In this document: one piece after another, positions 28,017 through 39,590 of the stretch | Layout: every line of letters begins with the position of its first letter | How positions within the stretch are numbered: the stretch's first letter is position 1 | DNA from: Silvibacterium dinghuense | GTDB lineage: Bacteria; Acidobacteriota; Terriglobia; Terriglobales; Acidobacteriaceae | Direction of reading: 5' to 3' | DNA length: 64,000 nucleotides | Assembly: GCF_004123295.1 (NCBI RefSeq) | Contig: NZ_SDMK01000001.1 | Location: forward strand, 806,001-870,000 | Notes under the pieces: generated by a model | Seen by the model: the letters and a program-made list of their open reading frames with translations, nothing else | Told to the model about the DNA's origin: nothing | Databases searched by the model: none | Made by a program: the position numbers and the translations under genes

Positions 28017-28141
28017 ACTTGCTGGCTGGGCGGAAGCTCCGTACCATAAGTAGAAGCGTCCACCGCTGCGTCTTCGCCGGAGTAACGGCCCGTTCGAACG
28101 CATGCAAACCATATGGACGGACACATCTGGAAGGCAATACG

Positions 28142-29542
28142 TTGAGCACAACTGACACTGTCGAAAACACTCCGAACGCCGCCGAGCCCACCGCAGAGGC
28201 GCATGACCACGCGCACCACGACCATGACCATGACCACGCGCATCACGATCATGCGCATCAGCATGGCCCGGCCCTGAATCCCGAAGTCACCCGCGAGGTG
28301 GAAGTCGAGATTCCCGCCGACGAAGTCTCGAAGGCCTTCCGCACCGTCATCAAGCGCTACCAGAAGCAGGCGCGCATCCCCGGCTTCCGCGCCGGCAAGG
28401 TGCCCGAGACGCTGATCAAGAGCCGCTTCAACGACGGTATCCGCCAGGACGTGGTCGAGGCCGTGCTGCCCGCGCATTTCCGCAGCGCGATCGACGCCCA
28501 GGGCATCCAGCCCGTCTCCCAGCCGCAGGTCACCGACCTGGAGCTCGAGGACGGCAAGCCGCTCAAGTTCAAGGCCGTCTTCGAAGTTCTGCCCGAGATC
28601 CACATCGACGGCTATCAGGATGTGAAGGTGGAGAAGTCCGTCTCCGAGCTAACCGATGAGGAGTTCAACGCCGAGCTCAACCGCGTCATCGATTCGCGCT
28701 CGACTCTCGAGCCGGTCGAAGAAGAGCGTGAGATCGTCGACGGCGACTTTGCCGTAATCAGCTTCAAGGGCCAGATCCAGGGCGAAGAGCCTGCTGCCGG
28801 TGAGCAGCCCCTCGAAGGCACCGACGTGCCGGTCGAAGTGGGCGGCGAGAATACCCTGGCAGCCTTCAACGACGCCCTCCGCGGCTCGAAGCCCGGCCAG
28901 GAACTGAAGCTCGAAGTGGCCTACCCGGCCGAGTTCGGCGATCGCCGCCTCGCAGGCAAGACCGTCTCCTACGAAGTCGAGGTGAAGGCCATCAAGAAGA
29001 AGATCTCCCCCGAGCTGAACGACGACTTCGCCAAGGAGCTCGGCGACTACGAGGGCATCGAAGACTTCAAGGCCAAGCTGCGCGAGCACCTGGCCAACGA
29101 CAAGGATCGCCGCGCCAAGGCCGAGACCCGCGACAAGCTGGCCGAAGCCCTGATCGCGAAGTTTACCTTCCCGGTTCCCGAGTCGCTGGTGCAGAACCAG
29201 GTGGATGCACGCCTCGACCGCGGCCTGCGCGCCCTGGCGCAGCAGGGCATGAACCCCGAGGACATGCGCAAGCTGGACTTCGCACGCCTGCGCGAGGCGC
29301 AGCGCGACTCGGCCGTGAACGAAGTGAAGGCCACGCTGATCTTCGACAAGATCGCTCAGACCGAGAATGTCGAAGTCTCCGACGAAGAGCTTGAAAACGA
29401 GCTCCAGCTCATCTCGCTGCAGACTCGCGAACCCCTGGAAACGCTCCGTGAACGTTTGACGAACGATGGGGCGCTGGCTAGAATTCGTGAACAACTACGC
29501 AGGGAAAAGACAGGAAATCTGCTCTACGAGCGGCTCGCTTAA
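28142..29542 (+). CDS. tig: Trigger factor with a histidine-rich N-terminal extension
   Basis: A 466-residue ribosome-associated chaperone and peptidyl-prolyl isomerase. After an acidic start come residues about 21-41 with 12 histidines. The ribosome-binding domain follows with 'RIPGFRAGKVPE' (signature GFRxGKxP). Next are the FKBP-like domain ('GDFAVISFKGQIQGEEP', 'LEVAYPAEFGDRRLAGK') and the helical chaperone C-terminus. The TTG at 28142 is set by GGAAGG 7 bases upstream. Typical trigger factors (about 430 residues) begin near 'EVEIPADEV', so the His-rich part is extra; it may bind metal ions. First gene of tig-clpP-clpX-lon. Confidence 0.95.
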   Translation: MSTTDTVENTPNAAEPTAEAHDHAHHDHDHDHAHHDHAHQHGPALNPEVTREVEVEIPADEVSKAFRTVIKRYQKQARIPGFRAGKVPETLIKSRFNDGIRQDVVEAVLPAHFRSAIDAQGIQPVSQPQVTDLELEDGKPLKFKAVFEVLPEIHIDGYQDVKVEKSVSELTDEEFNAELNRVIDSRSTLEPVEEEREIVDGDFAVISFKGQIQGEEPAAGEQPLEGTDVPVEVGGENTLAAFNDALRGSKPGQELKLEVAYPAEFGDRRLAGKTVSYEVEVKAIKKKISPELNDDFAKELGDYEGIEDFKAKLREHLANDKDRRAKAETRDKLAEALIAKFTFPVPESLVQNQVDARLDRGLRALAQQGMNPEDMRKLDFARLREAQRDSAVNEVKATLIFDKIAQTENVEVSDEELENELQLISLQTREPLETLRERLTNDGALARIREQLRREKTGNLLYERLA

Positions 29543-29555
29543 GTGTAGATTTCTG

Positions 29556-29583
29556 GCCTGCGGAGAGCGCGATCTCCGCAGGC
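29556..29583 (+). other. Hairpin in the tig-clpP spacer
   Basis: A perfect 11-bp stem GCCTGCGGAGA / TCTCCGCAGGC with a GCGCGA loop and no T-tract. It could be an RNA processing or stability element that separates tig from clpP expression. Confidence 0.55.
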
Positions 29584-29627
29584 TGTAACGTCACCTGATC
29601 GCGGAAGGATTGAGAGTAAGGCAGGAT

Positions 29628-30218
29628 ATGGCACTCGTACCCATGGTCATCGAGCAGACGAGTCGCGGCGAACGCGCCTACGACATTTATTCCCGTCTGC
29701 TTCGCGATAACATCATCTTCCTCGGCACGCCCATCGACGACCAGATCGCCAACCTCGTGATCGCCCAGATGCTTTTCCTCTCGGGTGAAGATCCGGAAAA
29801 AGATATCCAGCTTTACATCAACTCCCCGGGCGGCTCCATCACCGCGGGCCTCGCTATCTATGACACGATGCAATACATCAAGAACAACGTGGTGACCTTC
29901 TGCATCGGTCAGGCTGCCAGCATGGGCGCATTCCTGCTCATGGCCGGCACTCCGGGCAAGCGTTTTGCGCTGCCCAACTCGCGTATCCTCATTCATCAGC
30001 CGTCCATGGGCGGGCTCTCCGGCCAGGCCACGGACATCGACATTCACGCGCGCGAAATCCTGCGCATTCGTGAAATCACCAACACTCTGATGTCGAAGCA
30101 CACGGGCCAGTCGCTCGAGCGTATCGAACGCGACGTGGAACGCGATTTCATCATGAACGCCCCCCAGGCCAAGGAATACGGCATTATCGATGAAATCATC
30201 GATCGGCCGCGAACCTAG
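29628..30218 (+). CDS. clpP: ATP-dependent Clp protease proteolytic subunit
   Basis: A 196-residue serine peptidase that forms the tetradecameric barrel of ClpXP. Catalytic Ser98 in 'GQAASMGAF', His123 in '[10 protein letters not shown]', and the aspartate in the following helix region ('[10 protein letters not shown]'). '[17 protein letters not shown]' is the oxyanion/handle strand. Length matches E. coli ClpP. The ATG at 29628 ([10 protein letters not shown]) has AAGG and AGGA upstream; the 6-residue longer version is unlikely. clpX starts 31 bases after the stop. Confidence 0.97.
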   Translation: MALVPMVIEQTSRGERAYDIYSRLLRDNIIFLGTPIDDQIANLVIAQMLFLSGEDPEKDIQLYINSPGGSITAGLAIYDTMQYIKNNVVTFCIGQAASMGAFLLMAGTPGKRFALPNSRILIHQPSMGGLSGQATDIDIHAREILRIREITNTLMSKHTGQSLERIERDVERDFIMNAPQAKEYGIIDEIIDRPRT

Positions 30219-30249
30219 CCCTTTTCGGGCAAGTTGAAGGAGCAGAAGC

Positions 30250-31527
30250 ATGAAAACGCGCACCGGTTCGGACGATACTCTCCGTTGTTCGTTCTGCCAT
30301 AAATCGCAGGACGCTGTCGCAAAGCTGATTTCTTCGCCCAGCGATTATCCGCGTGCGTATATCTGCGATGAGTGCGTCGCGGTCTGTAACTCCATCCTGG
30401 AGGACGACCGCGGCGAGGCTCCCGCAGGTGCAGCACCGGCGCATCTTCCCAAGCCGCTGGAAGTCAAGGCTTTCCTCGACGAGTACGTCATCGGCCAGGA
30501 TACGACCAAGAAGAAGCTCGCCGTCGCTGTCTATAACCATTACAAGCGCATCCAGATGAACCGGACGCGCGGCAACGACGTGGAACTGTCGAAGTCGAAC
30601 ATCCTGCTCGTGGGCCCCACCGGCAGCGGCAAGACGCTGCTGGCGCACACGCTGGCGAAGATGCTCGATGTTCCCTTTGCCATCGTCGACGCCACCACGC
30701 TCACCGAAGCCGGCTACGTCGGCGAAGATGTCGAGAACATCATTCTCAAGCTGCTCCAGGCCGCTGACGGCGACGTCGCGCGCGCCCAGACCGGCATCAT
30801 CTACATCGACGAGATCGACAAGATCGGCCGCAAGGACGAGAACCCCTCGATCACCCGCGATGTTTCCGGTGAAGGCGTGCAGCAGGCGCTGCTCAAGATT
30901 CTCGAAGGGACGGTCGCCAATGTGCCTCCGCAGGGCGGACGCAAACATCCGCACCAGGAGTTCACGCCGGTAGACACCACCAACATCCTCTTTATCTGTG
31001 GCGGCGCATTTGTCGGACTCGAGCGTGTGGTCGGACGCCGCGTCGGCAAGAAGGCCCTCGGCTTCAAGGCGATTGCAGAGAAGGACGCCTCCGGCGAGAC
31101 TTCGGTTCGCACCCAGCGCGATGCCGAATTGCTCCGCCAGGCAGAACCTCAGGACCTGATCCGCTTCGGCCTCATCCCGGAGTTCGTCGGACGCCTGCCG
31201 GTGCTCGGCATTCTCGACGAGCTGGATGAGGAGGCGCTGGTGGAAATCCTCACCAAGCCGCGCAATGCCATCCTGAAGCAGTACCAGCGCCTCTTCGAGT
31301 ATGAGGGCGTGAAGGTGCTCTTCACCGAAGACGCCTCCAGGGCCATCGCCCAGGAAGCACTCGCCCGCAAGGTGGGCGCACGCGGTCTGCGCATGATCCT
31401 CGAAGAGCTGATGCTGGACCTGATGTATCACCTGCCCAGCAACAAGAAGATCAAGGACCTGGAGATTACCGCGGAAATGGTCAAGAACCGCGATCTCTCT
31501 GTCTCATTGCTTGAAAAAGCTGGCTAG
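30250..31527 (+). CDS. clpX: ATP-dependent Clp protease ATP-binding subunit ClpX
   Basis: A 425-residue AAA+ unfoldase that feeds tagged proteins to ClpP. N-terminal zinc domain with Cys13, Cys16, Cys39 and Cys42; Walker A '[11 protein letters not shown]' (about 120-130); Walker B '[11 protein letters not shown]'; pore loop 'GYVGEDVE'; '[10 protein letters not shown]' (ClpP-docking IGF-like loop region precedes it); sensor 2 '[11 protein letters not shown]'. Length matches E. coli ClpX (424). Between clpP and lon on the same strand, closed by a terminator at 31555. Confidence 0.97.
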   Translation: MKTRTGSDDTLRCSFCHKSQDAVAKLISSPSDYPRAYICDECVAVCNSILEDDRGEAPAGAAPAHLPKPLEVKAFLDEYVIGQDTTKKKLAVAVYNHYKRIQMNRTRGNDVELSKSNILLVGPTGSGKTLLAHTLAKMLDVPFAIVDATTLTEAGYVGEDVENIILKLLQAADGDVARAQTGIIYIDEIDKIGRKDENPSITRDVSGEGVQQALLKILEGTVANVPPQGGRKHPHQEFTPVDTTNILFICGGAFVGLERVVGRRVGKKALGFKAIAEKDASGETSVRTQRDAELLRQAEPQDLIRFGLIPEFVGRLPVLGILDELDEEALVEILTKPRNAILKQYQRLFEYEGVKVLFTEDASRAIAQEALARKVGARGLRMILEELMLDLMYHLPSNKKIKDLEITAEMVKNRDLSVSLLEKAG

Positions 31528-31554
31528 TGCACTGATTCGAGCCACGAGTTAACG

Positions 31555-31592
31555 GGAAGGCGAGCTGTCCAGCTCGCCTTCCTTTTTATTTC
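31555..31592 (+). terminator. Rho-independent terminator after clpX
   Basis: A 13-bp stem GGAAGGCGAGCTG / CAGCTCGCCTTCC separated by 2 bases, then TTTTTATTT. It separates clpX from lon, so lon should have its own promoter in 31593-31695. Confidence 0.92.
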
Positions 31593-31701
31593 CTCTACTT
31601 TCACTGCACAAAATCCAGTGCAAAGGGATCACCGAAGTTCACACGTCGCGAGACGGAATGCGTTAAAGTTCATCTAACAAGGAACGAAAGAAAGGGATCC
31701 T

Positions 31702-34146
<2,445 letters not shown>

Positions 34147-34156
34147 CCGTCACTGC

Positions 34157-34204
34157 GACAAAAGCAGAGAGGGCGTCCGCAATTCGGACGCCCTCTCTTT
34201 TGTT
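34157..34204. terminator. Bidirectional terminator between lon and the transsulfuration gene
   Basis: A 14-bp stem AGAGAGGGCGTCCG / CGGACGCCCTCTCT with loop CAATT, flanked by ACAAAA on the left and TTTTGT on the right. It serves lon (+) and the convergent gene ending at 34215 (-). Confidence 0.9.
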
Positions 34205-34214
34205 ACACCTTCAG

Positions 34215-35369
34215 TTACAAAACCGACAGCGCCTGCTCGAGATCGCCCAGAATATCGTCCACATCTTCGATACCCACCGAGATACGCACCAATCCATCGG
34301 TAATGCCGAGATTTGCCCGCGCCTCGGCGCCGATCGCCGCGTGCGTCATCGTCGCCGGATGCGAAATCAGCGTCTCGACACCACCCAGCGACTCACCGAG
34401 CGTGCAGACCTTTACCCGCTTCAGCACTGCGTTTGCCTGCTCCAGGCCGCCGGTCTGGAATGCGATGAGCGCGCCGAAGCCGGACATCTGCCGCGCTGCA
34501 AGGTCATGCTGCGGATGTGTGGCGAGGCCGGGGTAGTAGACCTTCGCCACCTTCGGATGCGCGGCGAGAAATTCGGCCACGCGGCGGCCATTCGCATCGT
34601 GCTGCTTCATGCGCACGGCCAGTGTCTTGATGCCGCGCAGCACCATCCAGCACTCGAAGGGAGACAAAATCCCGCCGGTGCACTTCTGCACGAAGGCGAA
34701 GGCTTCCTTGTGCTCGGGCTTCGTGCCTACCAGGACGCCGCCCAGTCCATCGCTATGGCCGTTGAGGAACTTGGTCGTCGAGTGCATCACGATATCCGCG
34801 CCCAGCTCGATCGGCCGCTGAAAGTAGGGCGACATGAAGGTGTTATCGACAGCCAGCTCGACGCCTCGCTCGTGGCACACATCGGCGACGGCGCGAATAT
34901 CGGTCAGCGTCATCAGCGGATTCGTCGGCGTCTCGATATGCACCAGCTTCGTCTCCGGCCGGATGGCCGCGCGCACCTTCTCCAGATCGGAGGTATCGAC
35001 GTAACTGAACTCGATGCCGTAGCGGGTGATGACCTGATTGAAGAGCCGCGGCGTGCCGCCATAGACGTTTTCACCACAGATGACGTGGTCACCGGATTTC
35101 AGCAGCGTCACCATGGCGGTGATCGCCGCCATGCCGCTGGCAAAGACATGCGCGCTGGCGCCGCCTTCGAGCGAGGCCAGGTTTGCCTCGAGCGCATCGC
35201 GCGTGGGATTCGAGACACGCGAATACTCGTAGCCCTTATGTTTACCGATCTCCTCCTGCGCATACGTGGAGGTGAGATAAATCGGCACATTTACTGCGCC
35301 AGTCAACGGATCGGCTGCCTGCCCATCGTGAATCGCGCGTGTCGCAAAACCGTGCTTCGTTTCCGTCAT
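34215..35369 (-). CDS. Cystathionine gamma-lyase/gamma-synthase family PLP enzyme
   Basis: A 384-residue PLP enzyme of the Cys/Met metabolism family. 'YEYSRVSNPTRDALEANLASLE' region ('YSRVSNPTRDALE') and 'VYGGTPRLFNQV' are family signatures; the PLP lysine is in 'HSTTKFLNGHSD'. MetB, MetC, CGL and homocysteine-forming sulfhydrylases share these motifs. Its partner directly upstream is a cysteine-synthase/CBS-like enzyme, an order like the mccA-mccB pair of Bacillus, so cystathionine gamma-lyase activity (reverse transsulfuration) is my preferred guess. The start at 35369 has AAGGA upstream; the ATG at 35384 is less good. Confidence 0.88.
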   Translation of the reverse strand: MTETKHGFATRAIHDGQAADPLTGAVNVPIYLTSTYAQEEIGKHKGYEYSRVSNPTRDALEANLASLEGGASAHVFASGMAAITAMVTLLKSGDHVICGENVYGGTPRLFNQVITRYGIEFSYVDTSDLEKVRAAIRPETKLVHIETPTNPLMTLTDIRAVADVCHERGVELAVDNTFMSPYFQRPIELGADIVMHSTTKFLNGHSDGLGGVLVGTKPEHKEAFAFVQKCTGGILSPFECWMVLRGIKTLAVRMKQHDANGRRVAEFLAAHPKVAKVYYPGLATHPQHDLAARQMSGFGALIAFQTGGLEQANAVLKRVKVCTLGESLGGVETLISHPATMTHAAIGAEARANLGITDGLVRISVGIEDVDDILGDLEQALSVL

Positions 35370-35423
35370 GCCATTCCTTATCATGTGAAATACTTCTGCA
35401 TTTGCCAGGATAAGCCGTCGTCT

Positions 35424-36365
35424 TCAGCCTTCATCCAGCGCGTGCTCATCGAGAATCTTCTTTGAAAGATAGCGCTCGGCCGAATCCGGGACGATCGTCG
35501 CCACGCGCTTCCCTGCTCCCAGCCGCTGGGCAATCTGCAAGGCCGCATAGACATTCGCGCCGGAGCTCGATCCTCCGAGGATTCCCTCTTCGGCCGCCAT
35601 TCGCCGCACCATGCCGAAGGCCTCCGGATCATGCACCATCACGATCTCATCCGTCACCGCGGCATCGAAGGTCTCGGGGATAAACGAGGCGCCAATCCCT
35701 TCCACCTTGTGCGGTCCGCGCTCACCACCGCCCAGCACCGAGCCCTGCGTCTCGACAGCTACGGTCAGGATCTTCGGGTTCTGCTCTTTCAGATAACGCG
35801 CCACGCCGCTGAAGGTGCCTCCCGTGCCGACACCCGCAATCCAGGCGTCGATGCGTCCTTCCATCTGCTTCCACAGTTCCATGGCCGTCGTGTCGTGGTG
35901 ATACTGCGGGTTCGCCCGGTTCTCAAACTGCAATGCCGGAAACGCGCCCTCGCGCTCTGCCAACTCCCGCGCGCGGCGGATTGCCCCGGCCATCCCCTCG
36001 GCCTCCGGTGTGCGCACCACGGTCGCACCGAAGCCGCGCATCAGGATGCACTTCTCCTCGGCGAAGCCTTCGGGCACAAACAGCACCACGCGATAGCCGC
36101 GCTGCACGCCGATCAGCGCCAGCCCCACGCCGGTATTCCCGGCCGTCGCTTCCACAATCGTCGCGCCGGGGCTGAGCCGCCCATCCCGCTCTGCCGCGAG
36201 GATCATTCCCAGCGCGGCCCTATCCTTCACGCTCCCACCAGGATTGAAGACCTCCAGCTTCACGCAGACCTCCGCCCAATCCGGACGGCACAACCTGCCG
36301 AGCCTCACCATCGGGGTGTGCCCAACCAGATCCAAGACGCTCTCCGCAATCTGCAATTCGCTCAT
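35424..36365 (-). CDS. Cysteine synthase / cystathionine beta-synthase family PLP enzyme
   Basis: A 313-residue fold-type II PLP enzyme. PLP lysine in 'NPGGSVKDRAALGM' (about 41-54), phosphate/substrate loop 'EATAGNTGVGLAL' and glycine loop 'GVGTGGTFSGVARYL'; C-terminal 'GGSSSGANVYAA'. No C-terminal CBS regulatory domains. The 'TAGNTG' loop, in place of the usual CysK 'TSGNTG', reminds me of MccA-type O-acetylserine-dependent cystathionine beta-synthases, and the next gene is a CGL-like enzyme. AGGAGG abuts the ATG at 36365 with no spacer but lies 9 bases before a TTG at 36356, which would give MQIAESVLDL; the true start may be that TTG. Confidence 0.87.
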   Translation of the reverse strand: MSELQIAESVLDLVGHTPMVRLGRLCRPDWAEVCVKLEVFNPGGSVKDRAALGMILAAERDGRLSPGATIVEATAGNTGVGLALIGVQRGYRVVLFVPEGFAEEKCILMRGFGATVVRTPEAEGMAGAIRRARELAEREGAFPALQFENRANPQYHHDTTAMELWKQMEGRIDAWIAGVGTGGTFSGVARYLKEQNPKILTVAVETQGSVLGGGERGPHKVEGIGASFIPETFDAAVTDEIVMVHDPEAFGMVRRMAAEEGILGGSSSGANVYAALQIAQRLGAGKRVATIVPDSAERYLSKKILDEHALDEG

Positions 36366-36718
36366 CCTCCTGAGGCCCGAACATGGCGCCTGTCTCTGTC
36401 ACCAAGATGCATAGAGCCAAAACAACATAGTCTAGCCGCTGACTCACTGTTTGTCGCTGTCGCCCCTGTGTTATTTCCGGACAGTGGCAGGCTGAAAAAG
36501 CAACTTCAGCGCTAACGTCATCCATCTATAGATAAGAGATAGGAAGAGTTCCTGCCCCTGGACGTTACATTTTCCTTTTATGGCATGAAACTTCCTAAGG
36601 TAAACTTTAGTCACTCGATCGGGCCTGTGGTCTGCTCGGATTGAGCAGCCGCTCCATCTTGTCTGAGCGATAGGATGGAGACTCCAGTCTCTATCGAGCA
36701 TCCGTTCCAGACCTATTT
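36366..36718. other. Intergenic region with lower GC, divergent promoters expected
   Basis: 353 bases between a minus-strand gene start and a plus-strand gene start. It is AT-richer than its surroundings around 36510-36620. A small inverted repeat GAGACT CC AGTCTC lies at about 36678-36691. I see no riboswitch, tRNA or open frame I would defend. Confidence 0.5.
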
Positions 36719-38407
36719 GTGCCTCTAGCGCCACCCAATCCGTCACCGGGGAAAACCCGTGCCATCCCGCTGCTGCTTCTTGCAGCTCTTGGAACGTGCT
36801 TCTGCATCGGCACGGCCGGCTGGCTGCACTATGCTGCCGCGGCCCGGCTCAACCAGTCCCGCGACTGGGTCGAGCACTCGCAGAACGTACTCTTCACTCT
36901 GCAGTCGCTCGGGCAACGGGTCGATCGCATCGAAGCGGCGCTGCGCATCTACCGGCTCAATCCCTCGACAGCGGAACTCCGGCTCGCCTCCTCCAACCAG
37001 GTCTCCTTCAACACCGATGTTCTGCACCTGCGCTCCCTGGTGCAGGACAACCCTCGGCAGTCGGCACAGCTGGCCTCACTCTCCACCTGCTCCAGTTCGC
37101 TCGGCCAGCTGATCGGCAATGCCGACCAGGACATGCACCTGCTCATCCCGGACGTCCAGCAGTGCCGTGAGGTGCTGGCCACGCTCGTCGAAGTAGAACG
37201 CGAGATGCTCGAGAACCGGACCGAGACCACGCGCAGAGGCGCCGCCCACAGTCTTGAGCTCAGCGTGGTTGTGACCTCGCTCTCGATTGCCGTCGTTCTC
37301 ACCCTCTTCGGCTTTCTTCTCCGCGATACCATTCGCCGCCGCCGCGATGAGTTTCAGCTTTACGAGGCCAACGAAAAGCTGGCTTCCACTATCCGTGCTC
37401 TCGAGCGGCAGATGCGGGAATCGTCGCTGGTCACCAGCTTCCGCGATGAGCTGCAGCTCTGCGTCAAGCCGCTCCAGACCCAGCAATGCGCGGCCCGATA
37501 CTTCGAGCAGCTGATGCCCGGCACCTCGGGAAGCATTCACATCATCAATAACTCGCGCCACGTAGCCGAATCCACGGCCTCCTGGGGCTCTTCTACCGCC
37601 GCGTTAGAGAGCTTTCCTCTCGATGCCTGCTGCGGCCTGCGCTCCGGCCGCCCGCGCTGGCGCCGGCCGGCCCGCTCCGAGGTGCACTGCAGCCATTTCA
37701 ACGGCACGCCGCCCGAGTGCTATCTCTGCCTGCCGCTCGCCGCCTATGGAGACACACTCGGCAGCCTCTATATCGAGTGCTCTTCCACCGGCATCGCCGC
37801 CATGGTCGATGCGAAGATGAGCCGCCTGCAGGAGCTGGTCGAGCTGACCTCCATCTCCATTGCCGGCCTGAATCTTCGTAGCCGCCTCGAACACCAATCG
37901 ATCCGCGACAGCCTCACCGGCCTCTTCAACCGCCACTTCATGGAGATCGCGCTCGACCGCGAGATCGGCCGCGCCCTGCGGCAACAGAAGTCCGTTGCCA
38001 TCCTCATGCTGGATCTCGACCACTTCAAGCAATTCAACGACACCTACGGCCACGAAGCGGGCGACGTCGTGCTCAGGGAGATCGCCTCCGCCCTGCGCGA
38101 TTCGGTGCGCAGCGAAGACATTCTCTGCCGCTATGGCGGGGAAGAGCTGGTCGCCATCATGCCCGAGCTGAGCCTCGAAGCCGCGATGGACCGCGCCGAG
38201 TTTCTGCGCGACGTTGTCAGCAACATCCACATCCGCAATCGCGGCGAGATTCTGCGCGATGTCAGCATGTCTGTCGGCGTGGCGATCTATCCCCAGCATG
38301 GAGAGCGGGCCGAAGACGTGATGCGCGCCGCCGACCGCGCACTCTACGAAGCCAAGCACCGGGGCCGCAACCGGGTGATCGCAGCCGAAGCCCTTCTGCT
38401 CTCGTAA
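36719..38407 (+). CDS. Membrane diguanylate cyclase (GGDEF)
   Basis: A 562-residue signalling enzyme that makes cyclic di-GMP. Two membrane spans (about 16-40 and 185-205) frame a mostly helical periplasmic sensor rich in Gln/Leu, similar in layout to CHASE3-type sensors. A cytoplasmic GAF-like region follows (about 230-385), then a GGDEF domain with 'DSLTGLFNRHFME', 'LDLDHFKQFNDTYGHEAGD' and active-site loop 'RYGGEELVAI' (GGEEL). An RSED sequence lies five residues before GGEEL, matching the RxxD inhibitory site, so product feedback is expected. The GTG start has no clear Shine-Dalgarno. The sensed signal is unknown. Confidence 0.9.
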   Translation: MPLAPPNPSPGKTRAIPLLLLAALGTCFCIGTAGWLHYAAAARLNQSRDWVEHSQNVLFTLQSLGQRVDRIEAALRIYRLNPSTAELRLASSNQVSFNTDVLHLRSLVQDNPRQSAQLASLSTCSSSLGQLIGNADQDMHLLIPDVQQCREVLATLVEVEREMLENRTETTRRGAAHSLELSVVVTSLSIAVVLTLFGFLLRDTIRRRRDEFQLYEANEKLASTIRALERQMRESSLVTSFRDELQLCVKPLQTQQCAARYFEQLMPGTSGSIHIINNSRHVAESTASWGSSTAALESFPLDACCGLRSGRPRWRRPARSEVHCSHFNGTPPECYLCLPLAAYGDTLGSLYIECSSTGIAAMVDAKMSRLQELVELTSISIAGLNLRSRLEHQSIRDSLTGLFNRHFMEIALDREIGRALRQQKSVAILMLDLDHFKQFNDTYGHEAGDVVLREIASALRDSVRSEDILCRYGGEELVAIMPELSLEAAMDRAEFLRDVVSNIHIRNRGEILRDVSMSVGVAIYPQHGERAEDVMRAADRALYEAKHRGRNRVIAAEALLLS

Positions 38408-38467
38408 GCAAACATAGCAACATTCAGAAATGGTGCGCCTGCCGGGCCGCCATATCCTTGCGTTCTT

Positions 38468-38833
38468 CTAGTCTTTGCGATACCAGAAAAAATAGGAAAC
38501 TCCCAGCAGCACCCCTGCGCCAACCGCCCAACCCCAGGCCTCCGGGCCGTCCCCGACCGCGAGGTGAGCGATGATCGCGGAAACAAGCGTGATGGCGAAG
38601 CCGGCATACGCCCACTCCTTCATGCGCGCCGGCACCGCAGGAATCAGAAGCGCAAGAACGCCCACAAGTTTGGCCCACGACAACTCGATACGGAAATAGC
38701 TGGGAAAGCCAAGATGAGCGAAGGCCGCGGCGACCTGGGGAAGCTTCAGCTGCGCATAGGCGGTGAAGGTCATGTGCAACGCGAAGAGTGCCGTGGCGAC
38801 CCAGAAGCCTACGGCACGTCCCTTCGGCGACAC
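38468..38833 (-). CDS. DoxX-like membrane protein
   Basis: A 121-residue protein with four membrane segments ('GFWVATALFALHMTFTAYAQ', 'LVGVLALLIPAVP', 'WAYAGFAITLVSAIIAHLAV', 'WAVGAGVLLGVSYFFWY'), fitting the DoxX-like family. The GTG start overlaps the preceding stop codon in TAGTG, with GGAGG 9 bases upstream, so translation is coupled to the SRPBCC gene. Third gene of an ArsR-SRPBCC-DoxX operon, an order seen often in bacteria; the role is unclear but may be redox or stress related. Confidence 0.82.
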   Translation of the reverse strand: MSPKGRAVGFWVATALFALHMTFTAYAQLKLPQVAAAFAHLGFPSYFRIELSWAKLVGVLALLIPAVPARMKEWAYAGFAITLVSAIIAHLAVGDGPEAWGWAVGAGVLLGVSYFFWYRKD

Positions 38834-39261
38834 TACTGGAGACCTCCGGCGAGCACCTGCTCCAGCTGGCCCAGGAACCTCTGCCATCCATACTGCGCAC
38901 CCTGGAAGGCCGCTTCCTGATCCGGTCGGAAGCCCGACTGTTCCATGCGCAGGCGTGTCCCACCCTCTTCCGGGGTCAGAGTAAAGAGAACCACACTCTG
39001 GAGCCCCATCGAGTTCCACGTATAGGAGAGCCGATGCTGAGGCTCAATGGCCAGCACCTCGCAATCGATGACACCATTCCAATTCTGAACCGGTTCGGCA
39101 CGGAACTGAAACAGCTGCCCGACCGATGGGCTGAAATCATTCTTCAGGAGCCACTGTGCCAGCAAAGATGGGTCGGTGAGCGCGCGCCACAGCTTTTCAG
39201 GCGGATGCGGGAAGACTCGTTCCACAAAAACGGTACGGGGTGCTTCTATCGGATTGCTCAT
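38833..39261 (-). CDS. SRPBCC (AHSA1-like) domain protein
   Basis: A 142-residue protein with the START-like fold of activator-of-Hsp90 homologues: 'VERVFPHPPEKLWRALTDP' at the start, 'LLAQWLLKNDF', 'CEVLAIEPQHRLSYTW', 'VLFTLTPEEGGTRLRMEQSG' region, and the final helix 'GWQRFLGQLEQVLAG'. Such proteins bind hydrophobic ligands in a deep pocket. It overlaps the ArsR gene by ATGA and the DoxX gene by one base, so the three are one operon. Confidence 0.88.
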   Translation of the reverse strand: MSNPIEAPRTVFVERVFPHPPEKLWRALTDPSLLAQWLLKNDFSPSVGQLFQFRAEPVQNWNGVIDCEVLAIEPQHRLSYTWNSMGLQSVVLFTLTPEEGGTRLRMEQSGFRPDQEAAFQGAQYGWQRFLGQLEQVLAGGLQ

Positions 39262-39590
39262 GGTTCCATCCTTTCCAGTACTTCTTCAAGCCGGTCGAAC
39301 CGTTCGCGCCAGAAGGCGCTGTAGAGGCGCAGCCAATCTGCCATAGGTGCCAGCGCATCGGGCTGTGCACGATAATGCGTCTCACGGCCATCGCGACGAT
39401 GACCTACCAGCCTTGCCCGCTTGAGCACATTCAGGTGCTTGGAGACAGCAGGCTGCGAGACACCCGCAAAACGAGTGAGCGCGTGAACCGATTGCCCTCC
39501 TTGCCGCGTGAGCTCTTCGAAGATCGCTCTTCGGGTGGGATCGGAGAGTGCGCGGAACACCAGATTGGCAGTAGCTTGCGTCACGGACAA
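39258..39590 (-). CDS. ArsR-family HTH transcriptional regulator
   Basis: A 110-residue winged-helix repressor: 'ALSDPTRRAIFEELTRQGG' helix, recognition region 'FAGVSQPAVSKHLNVLKRA', wing 'GHRRDGRETHYRAQ'. No cysteine metal site is seen, so this is not a metal sensor of the classic ArsR/SmtB kind; it belongs to the type paired with SRPBCC proteins. The start is a TTG at 39590 (or the GTG at 39584), lying inside or next to a perfect 32-bp palindrome that is its likely own operator. First gene of the ArsR-SRPBCC-DoxX operon. Confidence 0.88.
   Translation of the reverse strand: MSVTQATANLVFRALSDPTRRAIFEELTRQGGQSVHALTRFAGVSQPAVSKHLNVLKRARLVGHRRDGRETHYRAQPDALAPMADWLRLYSAFWRERFDRLEEVLERMEP

Noticed and set aside
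36366-36420. SAM riboswitch or T-box upstream of the transsulfuration pair
   Set aside because: I looked for the conserved cores and do not see them; only a small, unrelated inverted repeat is present further up.
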